Assembly (NCBI GenBank): GCA_020637555.1
Contig: JACKKF010000005.1
Location: 310,001 to 374,000 of the forward strand
Length of the DNA stretch: 64,000 nt
From: Rhodobacter sp.
GTDB lineage: Bacteria > Pseudomonadota > Alphaproteobacteria > Rhodobacterales > Rhodobacteraceae
Direction: 5' to 3'
Made by a program: the position numbers and the translations under genes
The notes under the pieces: generated by a model
The model's input: only the letters and a program-made list of their open reading frames with translations
Told to the model about the DNA's origin: nothing
Database searches by the model: none
In this document: piece by piece, positions 8,941-16,215 of the stretch
How positions within the stretch are numbered: position 1 is the stretch's first letter
Layout: each line of letters begins with the position of its first letter

Positions 8941-9244
8941 ACCTGTCCACCGTCACCCGGCTGACCGGCGCGCCCCCCTCGGGCCGATAGAGCAGGATCT
9001 CGCCCGCCCCGGTCACCACCACCAGCCAGTCGCGCGCAAAGGTCACGGCGGCGACCTCGGCGCCTTGGGGCAACACGACGCTGTCGGGCAACACGGGCAG
9101 TGGGGCGACCGCACCCAGCCGCGTGACAAGCAGACCGACGATGGTTACAAGCCCCAGGATCATCACGCCCGCAAGCGTGCCGACCAGGATTTTCAGAAAC
9201 CGCAGATCGGGCGGGAGGGGTGCAGTGTCGTCATCGTCGGACAT
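8939..9244 (-). CDS. Small single-span membrane protein (DUF6476-like)
   Basis: The product has 101 residues: an acidic N-terminus (MSDDDDT), one membrane helix at about residues 15-42, then a periplasmic part ending in a beta-rich segment (RDWLVVVTGAGEILLYR). It resembles a short Rhodobacterales-only family that I remember as DUF6476; no function is known. Its start codon overlaps the start codon of rluD on the other strand: the four bases CATG at 9242-9245 serve both. Longer readings of this frame would run back through rluD and are rejected. Confidence 0.75.
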   Translation of the reverse strand: MSDDDDTAPLPPDLRFLKILVGTLAGVMILGLVTIVGLLVTRLGAVAPLPVLPDSVVLPQGAEVAAVTFARDWLVVVTGAGEILLYRPEGGAPVSRVTVDR

Positions 9245-10274
9245 GGAGGACGAATCCTTCGCCATCGAGGTTGTCATCGGCGCGAACCCGCCCGACCGTC
9301 TTGATAAGGCACTGGCCCGCGATGTGCCAGAGGAGGCGTCGCTGTCGCGCTCGCGCCTGGCCCGTCTGATCGCCGACGGGGCCGTCAGCCGCGACGGCGT
9401 CGCCCTGACCGAGACCAAGGCGCGTGTGGCCGAAGGCGACGTGATCGCGATCGCCCTCGACGCGCCGCAGGACCTCGAGGCGCGGCCTCAGGACATCCCG
9501 CTCGCCGTGGTTCACGAGGATGCCGATCTCATCGTCATCGACAAGCCCGCCGGCCTGGTGGTTCATCCCGCGCCGGGCACCCCGGACGGCACGCTTGTGA
9601 ATGCCCTGCTGCACCATTGCGGCGACAGCCTGTCGGGCATCGGCGGGGCCCGGCGGCCGGGCATCGTGCACCGGATCGACAAGGACACCTCGGGCCTGCT
9701 GGTGGTGGCAAAGACCGACCGGGCCCATCACGGCCTGGCCCGCCAGTTCGAGGATCACTCGGTCGATCGCCTCTATCAGGCCCTGGTGCACGGGGTTCCC
9801 GATCCGGGCGACCCGCGCCTGAAGGGCGTGAAGGGGGTCAGCTTCGAAAGCGGCGGTGTCATCAAGGTGACGACACGGCTGGATCGGCACCGCCACGACC
9901 GCCAGAAACAGGCGGTCTATTTCGATCGGGGCCGCCATGCGGTGACACGGGCCCGGGTGCTGACCAGCTTTGGCCAGCCCCCGCAACTGGCGCTGGTGGA
10001 ATGCCGGTTGGAAACCGGGCGCACGCATCAGATCCGGGTGCACATGGCCCATGCGGGGCACGGCCTGGTGGGCGATCCGGTCTATGGAGGACGCCGCAAG
10101 GTGTCGCCTGCCGCGCTCGCCGCGGGGGCGGCGGCGGCGGTCGCGGGCTTTCCGCGGCAGGCCCTGCACGCGGCGGTTCTGGGCTTTACCCATCCGGTGA
10201 CGCAAGAGCGGCTCGATTTCGAATCGCCCTTGCCCGCCGACATGGTCGCATTGATGGACGCGCTGGGGCGCTAG
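9243..10274 (+). CDS. rluD: RluA-family 23S rRNA pseudouridine synthase (RluD type)
   Basis: RluD converts uridines 1911, 1915 and 1917 of helix 69 of 23S rRNA to pseudouridine (E. coli numbering). The 343-residue protein has an N-terminal S4-like RNA-binding domain (residues about 15-75, SRSRLARLIADGAVSRDG). The catalytic domain has VHRIDKDTSGLLVVAKT, which holds the catalytic Asp, and the RTHQIRVHMAHAGHGLVGDPVYGG loop region. The stretch DKPAGLVVHPAPGTPDGTL fits RluD better than RluA or RluC. The stop is one base from the stop of a convergent small gene. In related genomes rluD often sits just before rpoH; here about 4 kb of other genes lie between them. Confidence 0.92.
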   Translation: MEDESFAIEVVIGANPPDRLDKALARDVPEEASLSRSRLARLIADGAVSRDGVALTETKARVAEGDVIAIALDAPQDLEARPQDIPLAVVHEDADLIVIDKPAGLVVHPAPGTPDGTLVNALLHHCGDSLSGIGGARRPGIVHRIDKDTSGLLVVAKTDRAHHGLARQFEDHSVDRLYQALVHGVPDPGDPRLKGVKGVSFESGGVIKVTTRLDRHRHDRQKQAVYFDRGRHAVTRARVLTSFGQPPQLALVECRLETGRTHQIRVHMAHAGHGLVGDPVYGGRRKVSPAALAAGAAAAVAGFPRQALHAAVLGFTHPVTQERLDFESPLPADMVALMDALGR

Positions 10275-10275
10275 G

Positions 10276-10590
10276 TCAGCAGCGGCGACCGCGGCCGACA
10301 GGGTCCGAATAGCGCCCGCCGTCCGCATCCGTGCACGACCGGCCCCGGCCGCGCCCCGCCGGGTCGGCGTAACGGCCCGAATCCGAATCGGTGATCCCCA
10401 TGCCGCGACCACCGCCCGCGGGGTCCGCATACCGGCCGGTGTCGGAATCGGTGATGCTGGTGGTCACGCACCCGGCCAGCGCCGTGCTGCCGCCAAAGGC
10501 GCCCAGTAGAAACGCGCGCCGGCCCAGTCCGCCGCGCCGGCTTTTGACATCGGTTTCGGCGAGGGTGGTTTTCTTCGGGGTATCGGTCAT
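10276..10590 (-). CDS. Tat-targeted repeat lipoprotein A (three D-x-D-x-G repeats)
   Basis: I do not recognise a named family. The 104-residue product has a Tat-type signal (GLGRRAFLLGAFGG, residues 21-34) ending in a lipobox LAGC, with Cys41 the predicted lipidated residue. The rest is three tandem repeats of about 20 residues (46-65, 66-85, 86-103) that read ITDSD.G.YADPAG.GRG. The last is slightly diverged (CTDADGG.YSDPVGRGRRC). The residues before the twin arginine (LAETDVKSRR) resemble those of the two paralogues upstream. It is the most distal of three same-strand paralogues and converges with rluD, one base between stops. The mature product would be a 64-residue membrane-anchored repeat peptide. 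Function unknown. Confidence 0.82.
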   Translation of the reverse strand: MTDTPKKTTLAETDVKSRRGGLGRRAFLLGAFGGSTALAGCVTTSITDSDTGRYADPAGGGRGMGITDSDSGRYADPAGRGRGRSCTDADGGRYSDPVGRGRRC

Positions 10591-10668
10591 GGGAAAAATG
10601 GCCTCATTCTAATGCTTTGAGGTCTCAGTCTGCGACGTCCGGTCGCACCGCGTCAAGCTGTTGGTGGC

Positions 10669-10697
10669 AAAAAAGAACGCGGGCCAAGGGCCCGCGG
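10669..10697 (-). terminator. Intrinsic terminator after repeat protein B
   Basis: Read on the minus strand, a perfect 8-bp GC stem (10678-10685 with 10689-10696, 3-base loop) is followed by TTCTTTTTT. This is the clearest rho-independent terminator in this block. It separates repeat gene B from repeat gene A, so A is probably transcribed from its own promoter. Confidence 0.8.
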
Positions 10698-10727
10698 TCT
10701 GCCGTAACAGTCGGGTGGCGGATCGCC

Positions 10728-11123
10728 TCAGCGGCCGCGGCCGTAGCCTGCGCGGTCGGTCTGGTTGCCGCTGTCCGCGTCGGTGATCCCGGTGCGCACA
10801 CCGCCCCGGCCCCGGCCATAGCCGGCGCGGTCGGTGATGTTGCCGTTGTCGGAATCGGTCACGCTGCGGCGGCTGCCGCCCCGGCCATGACCCGCGCGGT
10901 CGGCATAGGCGCCGCCGTCGCTGTCGGTCATCCCGGTGTAGCCCCGGCCCGCGGGGTCGGCGTTCGACCCGCTGTCGGAATCGCTGACGGCGCTCGCCGC
11001 GGTTGCCGCCATCACGCCGGCACCGCCAAAGACGCCCATCAGCAGCGCGCGACGACCGATTCCGCGCTTGGTGGTGATTTCGGTTTCGGAAAGGGATCGC
11101 TTGTTTTTGGATTTGTCTGACAT
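10728..11123 (-). CDS. Tat-exported repeat protein B (four D-x-D-x-G repeats)
   Basis: A 131-residue paralogue of the proteins on either side. Residues 1-22 are a hydrophilic leader (SETEITTKRG), then the Tat motif GRRALLMGVFGG and a hydrophobic stretch ending ASA, predicted to be cleaved after residue 45. The mature part, 46-131, is wholly four repeats (46-64, 65-87, 88-112, 113-131) of the form [VMI]-[ST]-D-S-D-x-G-x3-D-x-A-G-x-G-R-G. Here the third repeat carries RGGVRTG as a linker, as in paralogue C. There is no membrane anchor and no Cys. A strong terminator follows. No function is known; the oxygenase gene just beyond paralogue C is the obvious candidate partner. Confidence 0.82.
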   Translation of the reverse strand: MSDKSKNKRSLSETEITTKRGIGRRALLMGVFGGAGVMAATAASAVSDSDSGSNADPAGRGYTGMTDSDGGAYADRAGHGRGGSRRSVTDSDNGNITDRAGYGRGRGGVRTGITDADSGNQTDRAGYGRGR

Positions 11124-11200
11124 GGGTCTCTTCTCAATGACAAGAACAATAGGCGCAAGTTTTGCGGTTCCGGGGCCCCGCCGTCAAGCCGTTTCATTCG

Positions 11201-11239
11201 GAAACAAGACGTTCGGGCCGTGTAAGCTGGCCCGAACGT
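11201..11239 (-). terminator. Probable terminator after repeat protein C
   Basis: A perfect 11-bp inverted repeat (ACGTTCGGGCC at 11209-11219 with GGCCCGAACGT at 11229-11239) is followed on the minus strand by CTTGTTTC, a weak T-run. It lies 15 bases after the stop of gene C and separates C from B. Confidence 0.65.
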
Positions 11240-11253
11240 TCACGATTCTGCCA

Positions 11254-11658
11254 TCAGCCCCGGCCGTAGCCCGCCTGATCGGCGCTGCTGCCGCTGTCGG
11301 CATCGGTGACACCCGTGCGCACGCCGCCCGGGCCGCGCCCGCGACCCGCCGGATCCGCGGTGGCGCCGCTGTCCTGATCGGTGATCGCATAGGTGCCCCG
11401 GCCGTTGCCGGCCTGGTCGGCATTGCCGCCGCTGTCGGAATCCGTCAGCCCGGTGCCGCGTCCCTGGCCCGCGGGGTCCGCCCCGCTGCCGGAATCGCTG
11501 TCGGTCAGGGCCTGCGCGCGGGTCGCGGCGCCTGCGGTCGCCAGCGCCGCGCCGCCACCCAGCGCGCCCAGCAACAGCGCCCTGCGGCCCAGTCCCCGGC
11601 GCGAGGTGATGGAATCGTCTGTCAGGGTTTTTCGGTCTTTTTTCGCATCGTCAGCCAT
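11254..11658 (-). CDS. Tat-exported repeat protein C (four D-x-D-x-G repeats)
   Basis: The 134-residue product has a leader (residues 8-24, DRKTLTDDSITSRRGLG), a Tat motif GRRALLLGALGG, and a hydrophobic region ending RAQA. The predicted cut after residue 50 leaves residues 51-134, which are four repeats with boundaries at 51, 71, 92 and 117. The consensus is [LIV]-T-D-[SQA]-D-S-G-x3-D-[PQ]-A-G-x-G-R-G. The long frame that continues upstream on this strand is spurious, because it runs through the oxygenase, cls and rpoH. ATG 11658 has a GGGAGA ribosome site about ten bases ahead. It is divergent from the JmjC-type oxygenase gene with a 102-base shared upstream region, so the two could be co-regulated. 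Confidence 0.82.
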   Translation of the reverse strand: MADDAKKDRKTLTDDSITSRRGLGRRALLLGALGGGAALATAGAATRAQALTDSDSGSGADPAGQGRGTGLTDSDSGGNADQAGNGRGTYAITDQDSGATADPAGRGRGPGGVRTGVTDADSGSSADQAGYGRG

Positions 11659-11760
11659 TGCAACGCATCTCCCAATCTTGTCCAATCTGATCGAATTTAC
11701 GCGCACAGCACAGCGCCGCCGAGGGTTCTCACCCGACGCGGCGTAAAAAGGAGATTTGAC

Positions 11761-12960
11761 ATGAAAGATTCCATTCCGGCAAGCCCTGTCACCGATTTCG
11801 GCCGTGCCATCGCGCCGATATCGCCCGAGACCTTCTTTTCCGAGTATTTCGAGAAGCGTCACCTGGTCATCCGCCGCGAGGACCGCGACTATTACCGCGA
11901 TCTTCTGTCGCTGGCCGATATCGACCAGGTTCTGACCAATGTCATGCTGTCCACCGAAGAGGTGCAGATGGTCAATGTCGGCCAGCCCGTTCCGGTGGCC
12001 GATTACGCGCAGGCATCGGGGTGGATCGACCCGGCCCGCGTCGCCCAGCAGTTCGATCAGGGGGCAACGATCATCCTGCCGGCCCTGCACCGGATGCTGC
12101 CGCGCCTGACCGCCTATTGCCGCGCGCTCGAGACGGTCTTCAGCTGCGATCTGCAGACCAACATCTACTTCACCCCGGCCGAGGCCCAGGGGTTCAAGAC
12201 CCACTACGACAGCCATGATGTCATCGTGCTGCAATGCCATGGCTCGAAGCTGTGGCGCATCTACGAATCGCCGCTGGAATTGCCGCTGCGGTCGCAGGCG
12301 TTCAAACCCGAAGGGTTCACGCCCGGCGCGGTGATCGACGAATTCGTCCTGAACGCGGGCGATCTGCTGTATTGCCCGCGCGGAGTGGTGCATGATGCCC
12401 GGGCAACCGACGAGATGTCGCTGCATATCACCACCGGGCTGCTGACCCCGCGCTGGGTCGATCTGGTGGTCGAGGCCGTGTCGCAACTGGCGCTGACCGA
12501 CCCGGCCTTTCGCCGCGCCGTGCCGCCCGGCTTTGCCAATGACGGGTTCGATCGTGACGCGGCGCGCCAGACGTTTCGCGCCTTGCTGAGCCGCGCGGCC
12601 GACGGCATCGACGCCGACGCGGTGCTGGACGGTTTCGCGGCCGAGTTCCGCGATCGGCGCGTGCCGGTTCTGCCGGGCCAGTTCCTGCAGCATGTCGCCT
12701 CGGACGGGGTGGCGCCGGGCACGCGCGTCGCGGTTCGGCCGCATCTGATCAGCGCGATTGTGGTTCAGGGCGACGAGGTGGTGCTGTCGGTCTATGGCAC
12801 AGACATCAGCTTCCCCGCGCATGCCGAGGGGGCCCTGCGTGCCGCGATCAAGGGGCCGGGGTTCGTGGTGGGCGAGCTTGACTGCGACCTCGATGCGGAC
12901 GGGCAGGCGGTTCTGGCCCGACGTCTGGTGCGCGAGGGCGTGCTGTATCAGCCGGTCTGA
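11761..12960 (+). CDS. JmjC/cupin-type Fe(II)/2-oxoglutarate oxygenase (ribosomal-oxygenase-like)
   Basis: The start at 11761 has a strong AAAAGGAGAT ribosome site; the product has 399 residues. Family marks of the cupin-4/ROX group (human NO66 and MINA53, E. coli YcfD, which hydroxylate His or Arg in ribosomal proteins) are present. The iron-binding HYD is at His148/Asp150, in FKTHYDSHDVIVLQ. GSKLWRIYESP follows, then the distal His211 in GDLLYCPRGVVHDA. The iron triad appears intact. Residues about 230-399 match the dimerisation and winged-helix parts. No ribosomal-protein gene is near; instead three repeat-peptide genes face it and a cls gene follows by three bases. Its substrate may be those repeats, which is inference. 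Confidence 0.85.
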   Translation: MKDSIPASPVTDFGRAIAPISPETFFSEYFEKRHLVIRREDRDYYRDLLSLADIDQVLTNVMLSTEEVQMVNVGQPVPVADYAQASGWIDPARVAQQFDQGATIILPALHRMLPRLTAYCRALETVFSCDLQTNIYFTPAEAQGFKTHYDSHDVIVLQCHGSKLWRIYESPLELPLRSQAFKPEGFTPGAVIDEFVLNAGDLLYCPRGVVHDARATDEMSLHITTGLLTPRWVDLVVEAVSQLALTDPAFRRAVPPGFANDGFDRDAARQTFRALLSRAADGIDADAVLDGFAAEFRDRRVPVLPGQFLQHVASDGVAPGTRVAVRPHLISAIVVQGDEVVLSVYGTDISFPAHAEGALRAAIKGPGFVVGELDCDLDADGQAVLARRLVREGVLYQPV

Positions 12961-12963
12961 TCG

Positions 12964-14403
12964 ATGGAGGCCTCTGCCGCGTGGATGCTGTCCTTCGCGC
13001 TGCACTATGTGCTGCAACTCGCGGTGCTGGTGCGGGCGATGACACGTCCGGAACGCGAGCCGGCCTCGCGTCTGGCCTGGATGCTGGTGATCCTGGCGGT
13101 GCCCGGGGCCGGGGTGGTCCTGTATCTGCTGCTGGGCGAGGTGAACCCGGGCCGGCGCGTGCTGGCGCGTCTGCGCCGGCAACGCGCCGACCTGCCGGTC
13201 ATGCCGCCGGGCGCCGTGCCGGTCCCGGTGCCCGATACCTGCCGCGCGGCATTTGACCGGGCGGCCTCGGTCAACGGGTTCGCGCCGCTGGGCGGCAACA
13301 CCGCCTCGCTTTCGGACAGCGGGGCGTCGGCCATGGACCGGCTGATCGACGACCTGGAGGCCGCGACCGACACGGTTCACATCCTGGTCTATATCTGGCT
13401 GGACGATGCAACCGGCCGCCGCCTGGCCGAGGCCGCGATCCGGGCGGCGCGGCGCGGTGTCACCGTGCGCTGCATGGTCGACGGGCTCGGTTCGCGCCGG
13501 TTGCTGCGGTCCGGCACCTGGGAGGCGATGCGCAAGGCGGGGGTGCGCACGGGCGTGGCCTTCAGCACCCGCTGGGCGGCGCTCAGGATGGTGCTGGGAC
13601 GCATCGACATCCGCAACCACCGCAAGCTCTTTGTCATCGACGGGCGCATCGTGCATGTCGGCAGCCGCAACTGCGCCGATCCCGAATTCGCCATCAAGCC
13701 CCGGTTCGCGCCCTGGGTGGATATCCTGCTGCGGGTCGAGGGGCCGGTGGCCTGGCAGACGCAACAGCTGTTCGTTTCGGACTGGGCCGCCCATGCCGGC
13801 GAGGACCTGACAGGGCTGCTGACCCGGCCCATGCCCGAGGCCCCGGTCACGGGCGGCTTCCCGGGCCTGGTGTTCGGCTCGGGGCCCGGGTTCGCGGCCA
13901 ACGCGGTGCCCGATGTCGCGATCCTGGCCCTGGCCGCCGCGCGGCACGAGGTGGTGATCTCGACCCCGTATTTCGTGCCGACGACGGCGCTGGACGAACA
14001 GCTGCGATCCGCTGCGCTGCGTGGTGTGGCGGTGACGCTGATCCTGCCGGCACGCAACGATTCGCGGTTTGTCGGCTGGGCCAGCCGCGCCTTCTATCGC
14101 GGGCTGCTGCGCGCCGGGGTGCGGGTGCTGGAGTTCCGTCCGGGACTGTTGCACGCCAAGACGCTGACCGTGGACGGCCATCTGGCCATGATCGGATCCG
14201 CAAATCTGGACCGGCGCAGTTTCGAACTGAATTTCGAGAACAATCTGCTGCTGTCCGATCCGGCGGTGACGCAGGCGATCCGTGCCCGCCAGGACCAGTA
14301 TGCGGCCGATAGCGATGTCGTCGCGCTCGACTCGGTCGCGCGATGGTCGTTGCCGCGCCGGCTGCTGCACAACCTGGCCGCGACGATCAGCCCGGTGCTG
14401 TAG
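12964..14403 (+). CDS. cls: Cardiolipin synthase (phospholipase D family, ClsA type)
   Basis: This enzyme condenses two phosphatidylglycerols into cardiolipin at the inner membrane. Two N-terminal hydrophobic segments (residues about 5-60) are followed by two HKD motifs: HRKLFVIDGRIVHVGSRN near residue 219 and HAKTLTVDGHLAMIGSAN near residue 397. Length (479) fits ClsA. The gene begins three bases after the oxygenase stop and has no clear ribosome site of its own, so it is probably translated by coupling. A specific functional link with the oxygenase is not evident. Confidence 0.92.
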   Translation: MEASAAWMLSFALHYVLQLAVLVRAMTRPEREPASRLAWMLVILAVPGAGVVLYLLLGEVNPGRRVLARLRRQRADLPVMPPGAVPVPVPDTCRAAFDRAASVNGFAPLGGNTASLSDSGASAMDRLIDDLEAATDTVHILVYIWLDDATGRRLAEAAIRAARRGVTVRCMVDGLGSRRLLRSGTWEAMRKAGVRTGVAFSTRWAALRMVLGRIDIRNHRKLFVIDGRIVHVGSRNCADPEFAIKPRFAPWVDILLRVEGPVAWQTQQLFVSDWAAHAGEDLTGLLTRPMPEAPVTGGFPGLVFGSGPGFAANAVPDVAILALAAARHEVVISTPYFVPTTALDEQLRSAALRGVAVTLILPARNDSRFVGWASRAFYRGLLRAGVRVLEFRPGLLHAKTLTVDGHLAMIGSANLDRRSFELNFENNLLLSDPAVTQAIRARQDQYAADSDVVALDSVARWSLPRRLLHNLAATISPVL

Positions 14404-14407
14404 GGCT

Positions 14408-14436
14408 GTTGAAACCTCGAAGCGAACCCCTACATA
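14408..14436 (+). promoter_or_regulatory. Possible sigma-32 type (heat shock) promoter of rpoH
   Basis: GTTGAAA at 14408-14414 and CCCCTACATA at 14427-14436, 12 bases between, resemble the sigma-32 consensus (CTTGAAA, 11-16 bases, CCCCATNT). The site is about 65 bases upstream of rpoH, suggesting that the sigma factor may drive its own gene. This was found by eye only. Confidence 0.4.
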
Positions 14437-14499
14437 CGCATATCGACGGAGTCCGCAGTCCTCTGCGTTGAACCTTACAGACTGGATGGAGTGAGCCCC

Positions 14500-15390
14500 G
14501 TGGCGAGTTACGCGAATCTTCCCGCCCCCAGCCCCGAACAGGGGCTGAACCGATATCTTCAGGAAATCCGGCGCTTCCCGCTGCTGGAACCGGAAGAGGA
14601 ATACATGCTGGCCAAGCGTTGGGTGGATCGGCAGGACACCAGCGCCGCGCACAAGCTCGTGACCTCGCACCTGCGCCTCGCGGCCAAGATCGCCATGGGC
14701 TATCGCGGCTATGGTCTGCCGCAAGCCGAGGTGATCTCGGAGGCCAATGTCGGGCTGATGCAGGCGGTGAAACGCTTTGACCCGGAAAAGGGATTCCGGC
14801 TGGCGACCTATGCGATGTGGTGGATCCGGGCCTCGATCCAGGAATATATCCTGCGGTCGTGGTCGATGGTGAAGCTGGGCACCACCAGCGCGCAGAAGAA
14901 GCTGTTCTTCAATCTGCGCAAGGCCAAGGCGCGGATCGGTGCGATCGAGGAAGGCGACCTGCGCCCCGAGAACGTCAAGCAGCTGGCCGAGGACCTGAGT
15001 GTCACCGAACAGGAAGTCGTGGACATGAACCGCCGTCTGGCGGGGTCGGATGCGTCGCTCAACGTGACGGTCGGTGGCGAGGAAGGGTCGTCGAGCTGGC
15101 AGGACTGGCTGGAAGACGAGGATGCCGATCAGGCCACCGCCTATGCCGAGCGCGACGAGTTCGAGGCCCGGCAGGCGATGCTGATGGAGGCGATGGAAGT
15201 CCTGAACGAGCGCGAGCGCGACATCCTGACCGAACGCCGCCTGGCGGAACCGGCGGTCACGCTCGAAGATCTGAGTGCCCGATATGGCGTCTCGCGCGAG
15301 CGGATTCGTCAGATCGAGGTTCGCGCCTTCGAGAAGCTGCAAGAGCGGATGCGCGAGATCGCCGTGGAAAAGGGCATGGTTCCGGCCTGA
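14500..15390 (+). CDS. rpoH: RNA polymerase sigma factor RpoH (sigma-32 family)
   Basis: Heat shock sigma factor. The 296-residue protein has region 2 (LRLAAKIAMGYRGYGLPQAE, then FDPEKGFRLATYAMWWIRA), the RpoH box region (KKLFFNLRKAK), and the region 4 helix-turn-helix (LEDLSARYGVSRERIRQIEV). The GTG start at 14500 was preferred: it yields MASYANLPAPSPEQG, matching family N-termini, and has GGAG eight bases upstream. A GTG at 14491 is in frame but has no ribosome site. An intergenic hairpin element follows the stop and the next gene converges. Confidence 0.95.
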   Translation: MASYANLPAPSPEQGLNRYLQEIRRFPLLEPEEEYMLAKRWVDRQDTSAAHKLVTSHLRLAAKIAMGYRGYGLPQAEVISEANVGLMQAVKRFDPEKGFRLATYAMWWIRASIQEYILRSWSMVKLGTTSAQKKLFFNLRKAKARIGAIEEGDLRPENVKQLAEDLSVTEQEVVDMNRRLAGSDASLNVTVGGEEGSSSWQDWLEDEDADQATAYAERDEFEARQAMLMEAMEVLNERERDILTERRLAEPAVTLEDLSARYGVSRERIRQIEVRAFEKLQERMREIAVEKGMVPA

Positions 15391-15417
15391 CGGGGGTTCG
15401 TCTGGCGGGCGGCGGCG

Positions 15418-15503
15418 CCGGGGGGCGGCTGCCCCCCGGCCCCCCCGCTTCAAGGGGGGCACGCCCCCCTTGAAAATCCCCGTGCGTATTTTCGACAAGA
15501 TGA
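15418..15503. repeat. Intergenic hairpin element copy 2 (inverted relative to copy 1)
   Basis: A 9-bp perfect hairpin CCGGGGGGC/GCCCCCCGG (15418-15426 / 15431-15439) is followed by the 11-bp repeat TTCAAGGGGGG/CCCCCCTTGAA (15449-15459 / 15464-15474) and the core in reverse at 15484-15502. It lies between convergent rpoH and cmk. Bases 15442-15503 are an exact reverse complement of 8854-8915. Confidence 0.85.
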
Positions 15504-15533
15504 TGGGGTGGGCGCGCGTCCCCGGGGGCGGTC

Positions 15534-16118
15534 TCAGGGAAGGCGGCGACTGACCAGGGTCGCGGCGAGATCCACGGCCGCGTCGATCGACAGGGCCGAG
15601 GTATCCAGCGTCAGGGCGTCCTCGGCCGGTTTGAGCGGTGCGTCGGTGCGGGTCGTGTCGCGCAGGTCGCGGGCGCGGACCTCGGCCAGGACCTGCGCCG
15701 CGTCACCGCCGACTTCGAGCCAGCGGCGATGGGCGCGGATTTCGGGCGAGGCGGTGACGAAGAGCTTCACCTCGGCCTCGGGACAGATCACCGTGCCGAT
15801 ATCGCGCCCGTCGAGGACGGCACCGCCCTCGCGCCGGGCGAAATCGCGCTGGAAGCGGACGAGGGCCGCGCGGACGTCGGGGATCGCGGCGACCCTGCTT
15901 GCGGCTTCGGCGGCGGCGAGGGTGCGCAGATCGTCGCGCGCCAGGTCCCGAGGGTCGAGCGATCTGGCCGCCGCGACCGGGTCGCCCCCCTTGGCGCCGA
16001 CCGCGCGATAGAGCAGGCCGGTGTCCAGATGCGCCAGCCCGAACCGGTCGGCCAGCGCGCGGCTGATCGTGCCCTTGCCGGCCGCCGCCGGTCCATCCAC
16101 CGCCACCGTGAAGATCAT
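15534..16118 (-). CDS. cmk: (d)CMP kinase
   Basis: Cmk phosphorylates CMP and dCMP with ATP in pyrimidine nucleotide recycling. The protein has 194 residues with the P-loop GPAAAGKGT (9-17), the substrate-binding LDTGLLYRAVG (31-41), and the conserved LDGRDIGTVICPEAEVKLFV stretch. It is slightly shorter than the E. coli enzyme (227), as is usual in alphaproteobacteria. It often neighbours aroA in this class; here two genes separate them. The gene converges on rpoH. Confidence 0.93.
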   Translation of the reverse strand: MIFTVAVDGPAAAGKGTISRALADRFGLAHLDTGLLYRAVGAKGGDPVAAARSLDPRDLARDDLRTLAAAEAASRVAAIPDVRAALVRFQRDFARREGGAVLDGRDIGTVICPEAEVKLFVTASPEIRAHRRWLEVGGDAAQVLAEVRARDLRDTTRTDAPLKPAEDALTLDTSALSIDAAVDLAATLVSRRLP

Positions 16119-16215
16119 CGCGTGCCCCTGTTTGCCTGTCGCCGTGTCCTAGCCCAGCGCGCGCGGGGTTGAAACCCCCGCGCGCCCGTGACGATATGAG
16201 CCGTCAGGAGGCCCC

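Noticed and set aside
11254..15498. A very long open frame (1414 codons) on the minus strand
   Set aside because: Only its last 134 codons, the Tat repeat protein C, resemble a protein. The rest is antisense to the oxygenase, cls and rpoH, with His/Arg/Gln-rich composition typical of shadow frames in GC-rich DNA.
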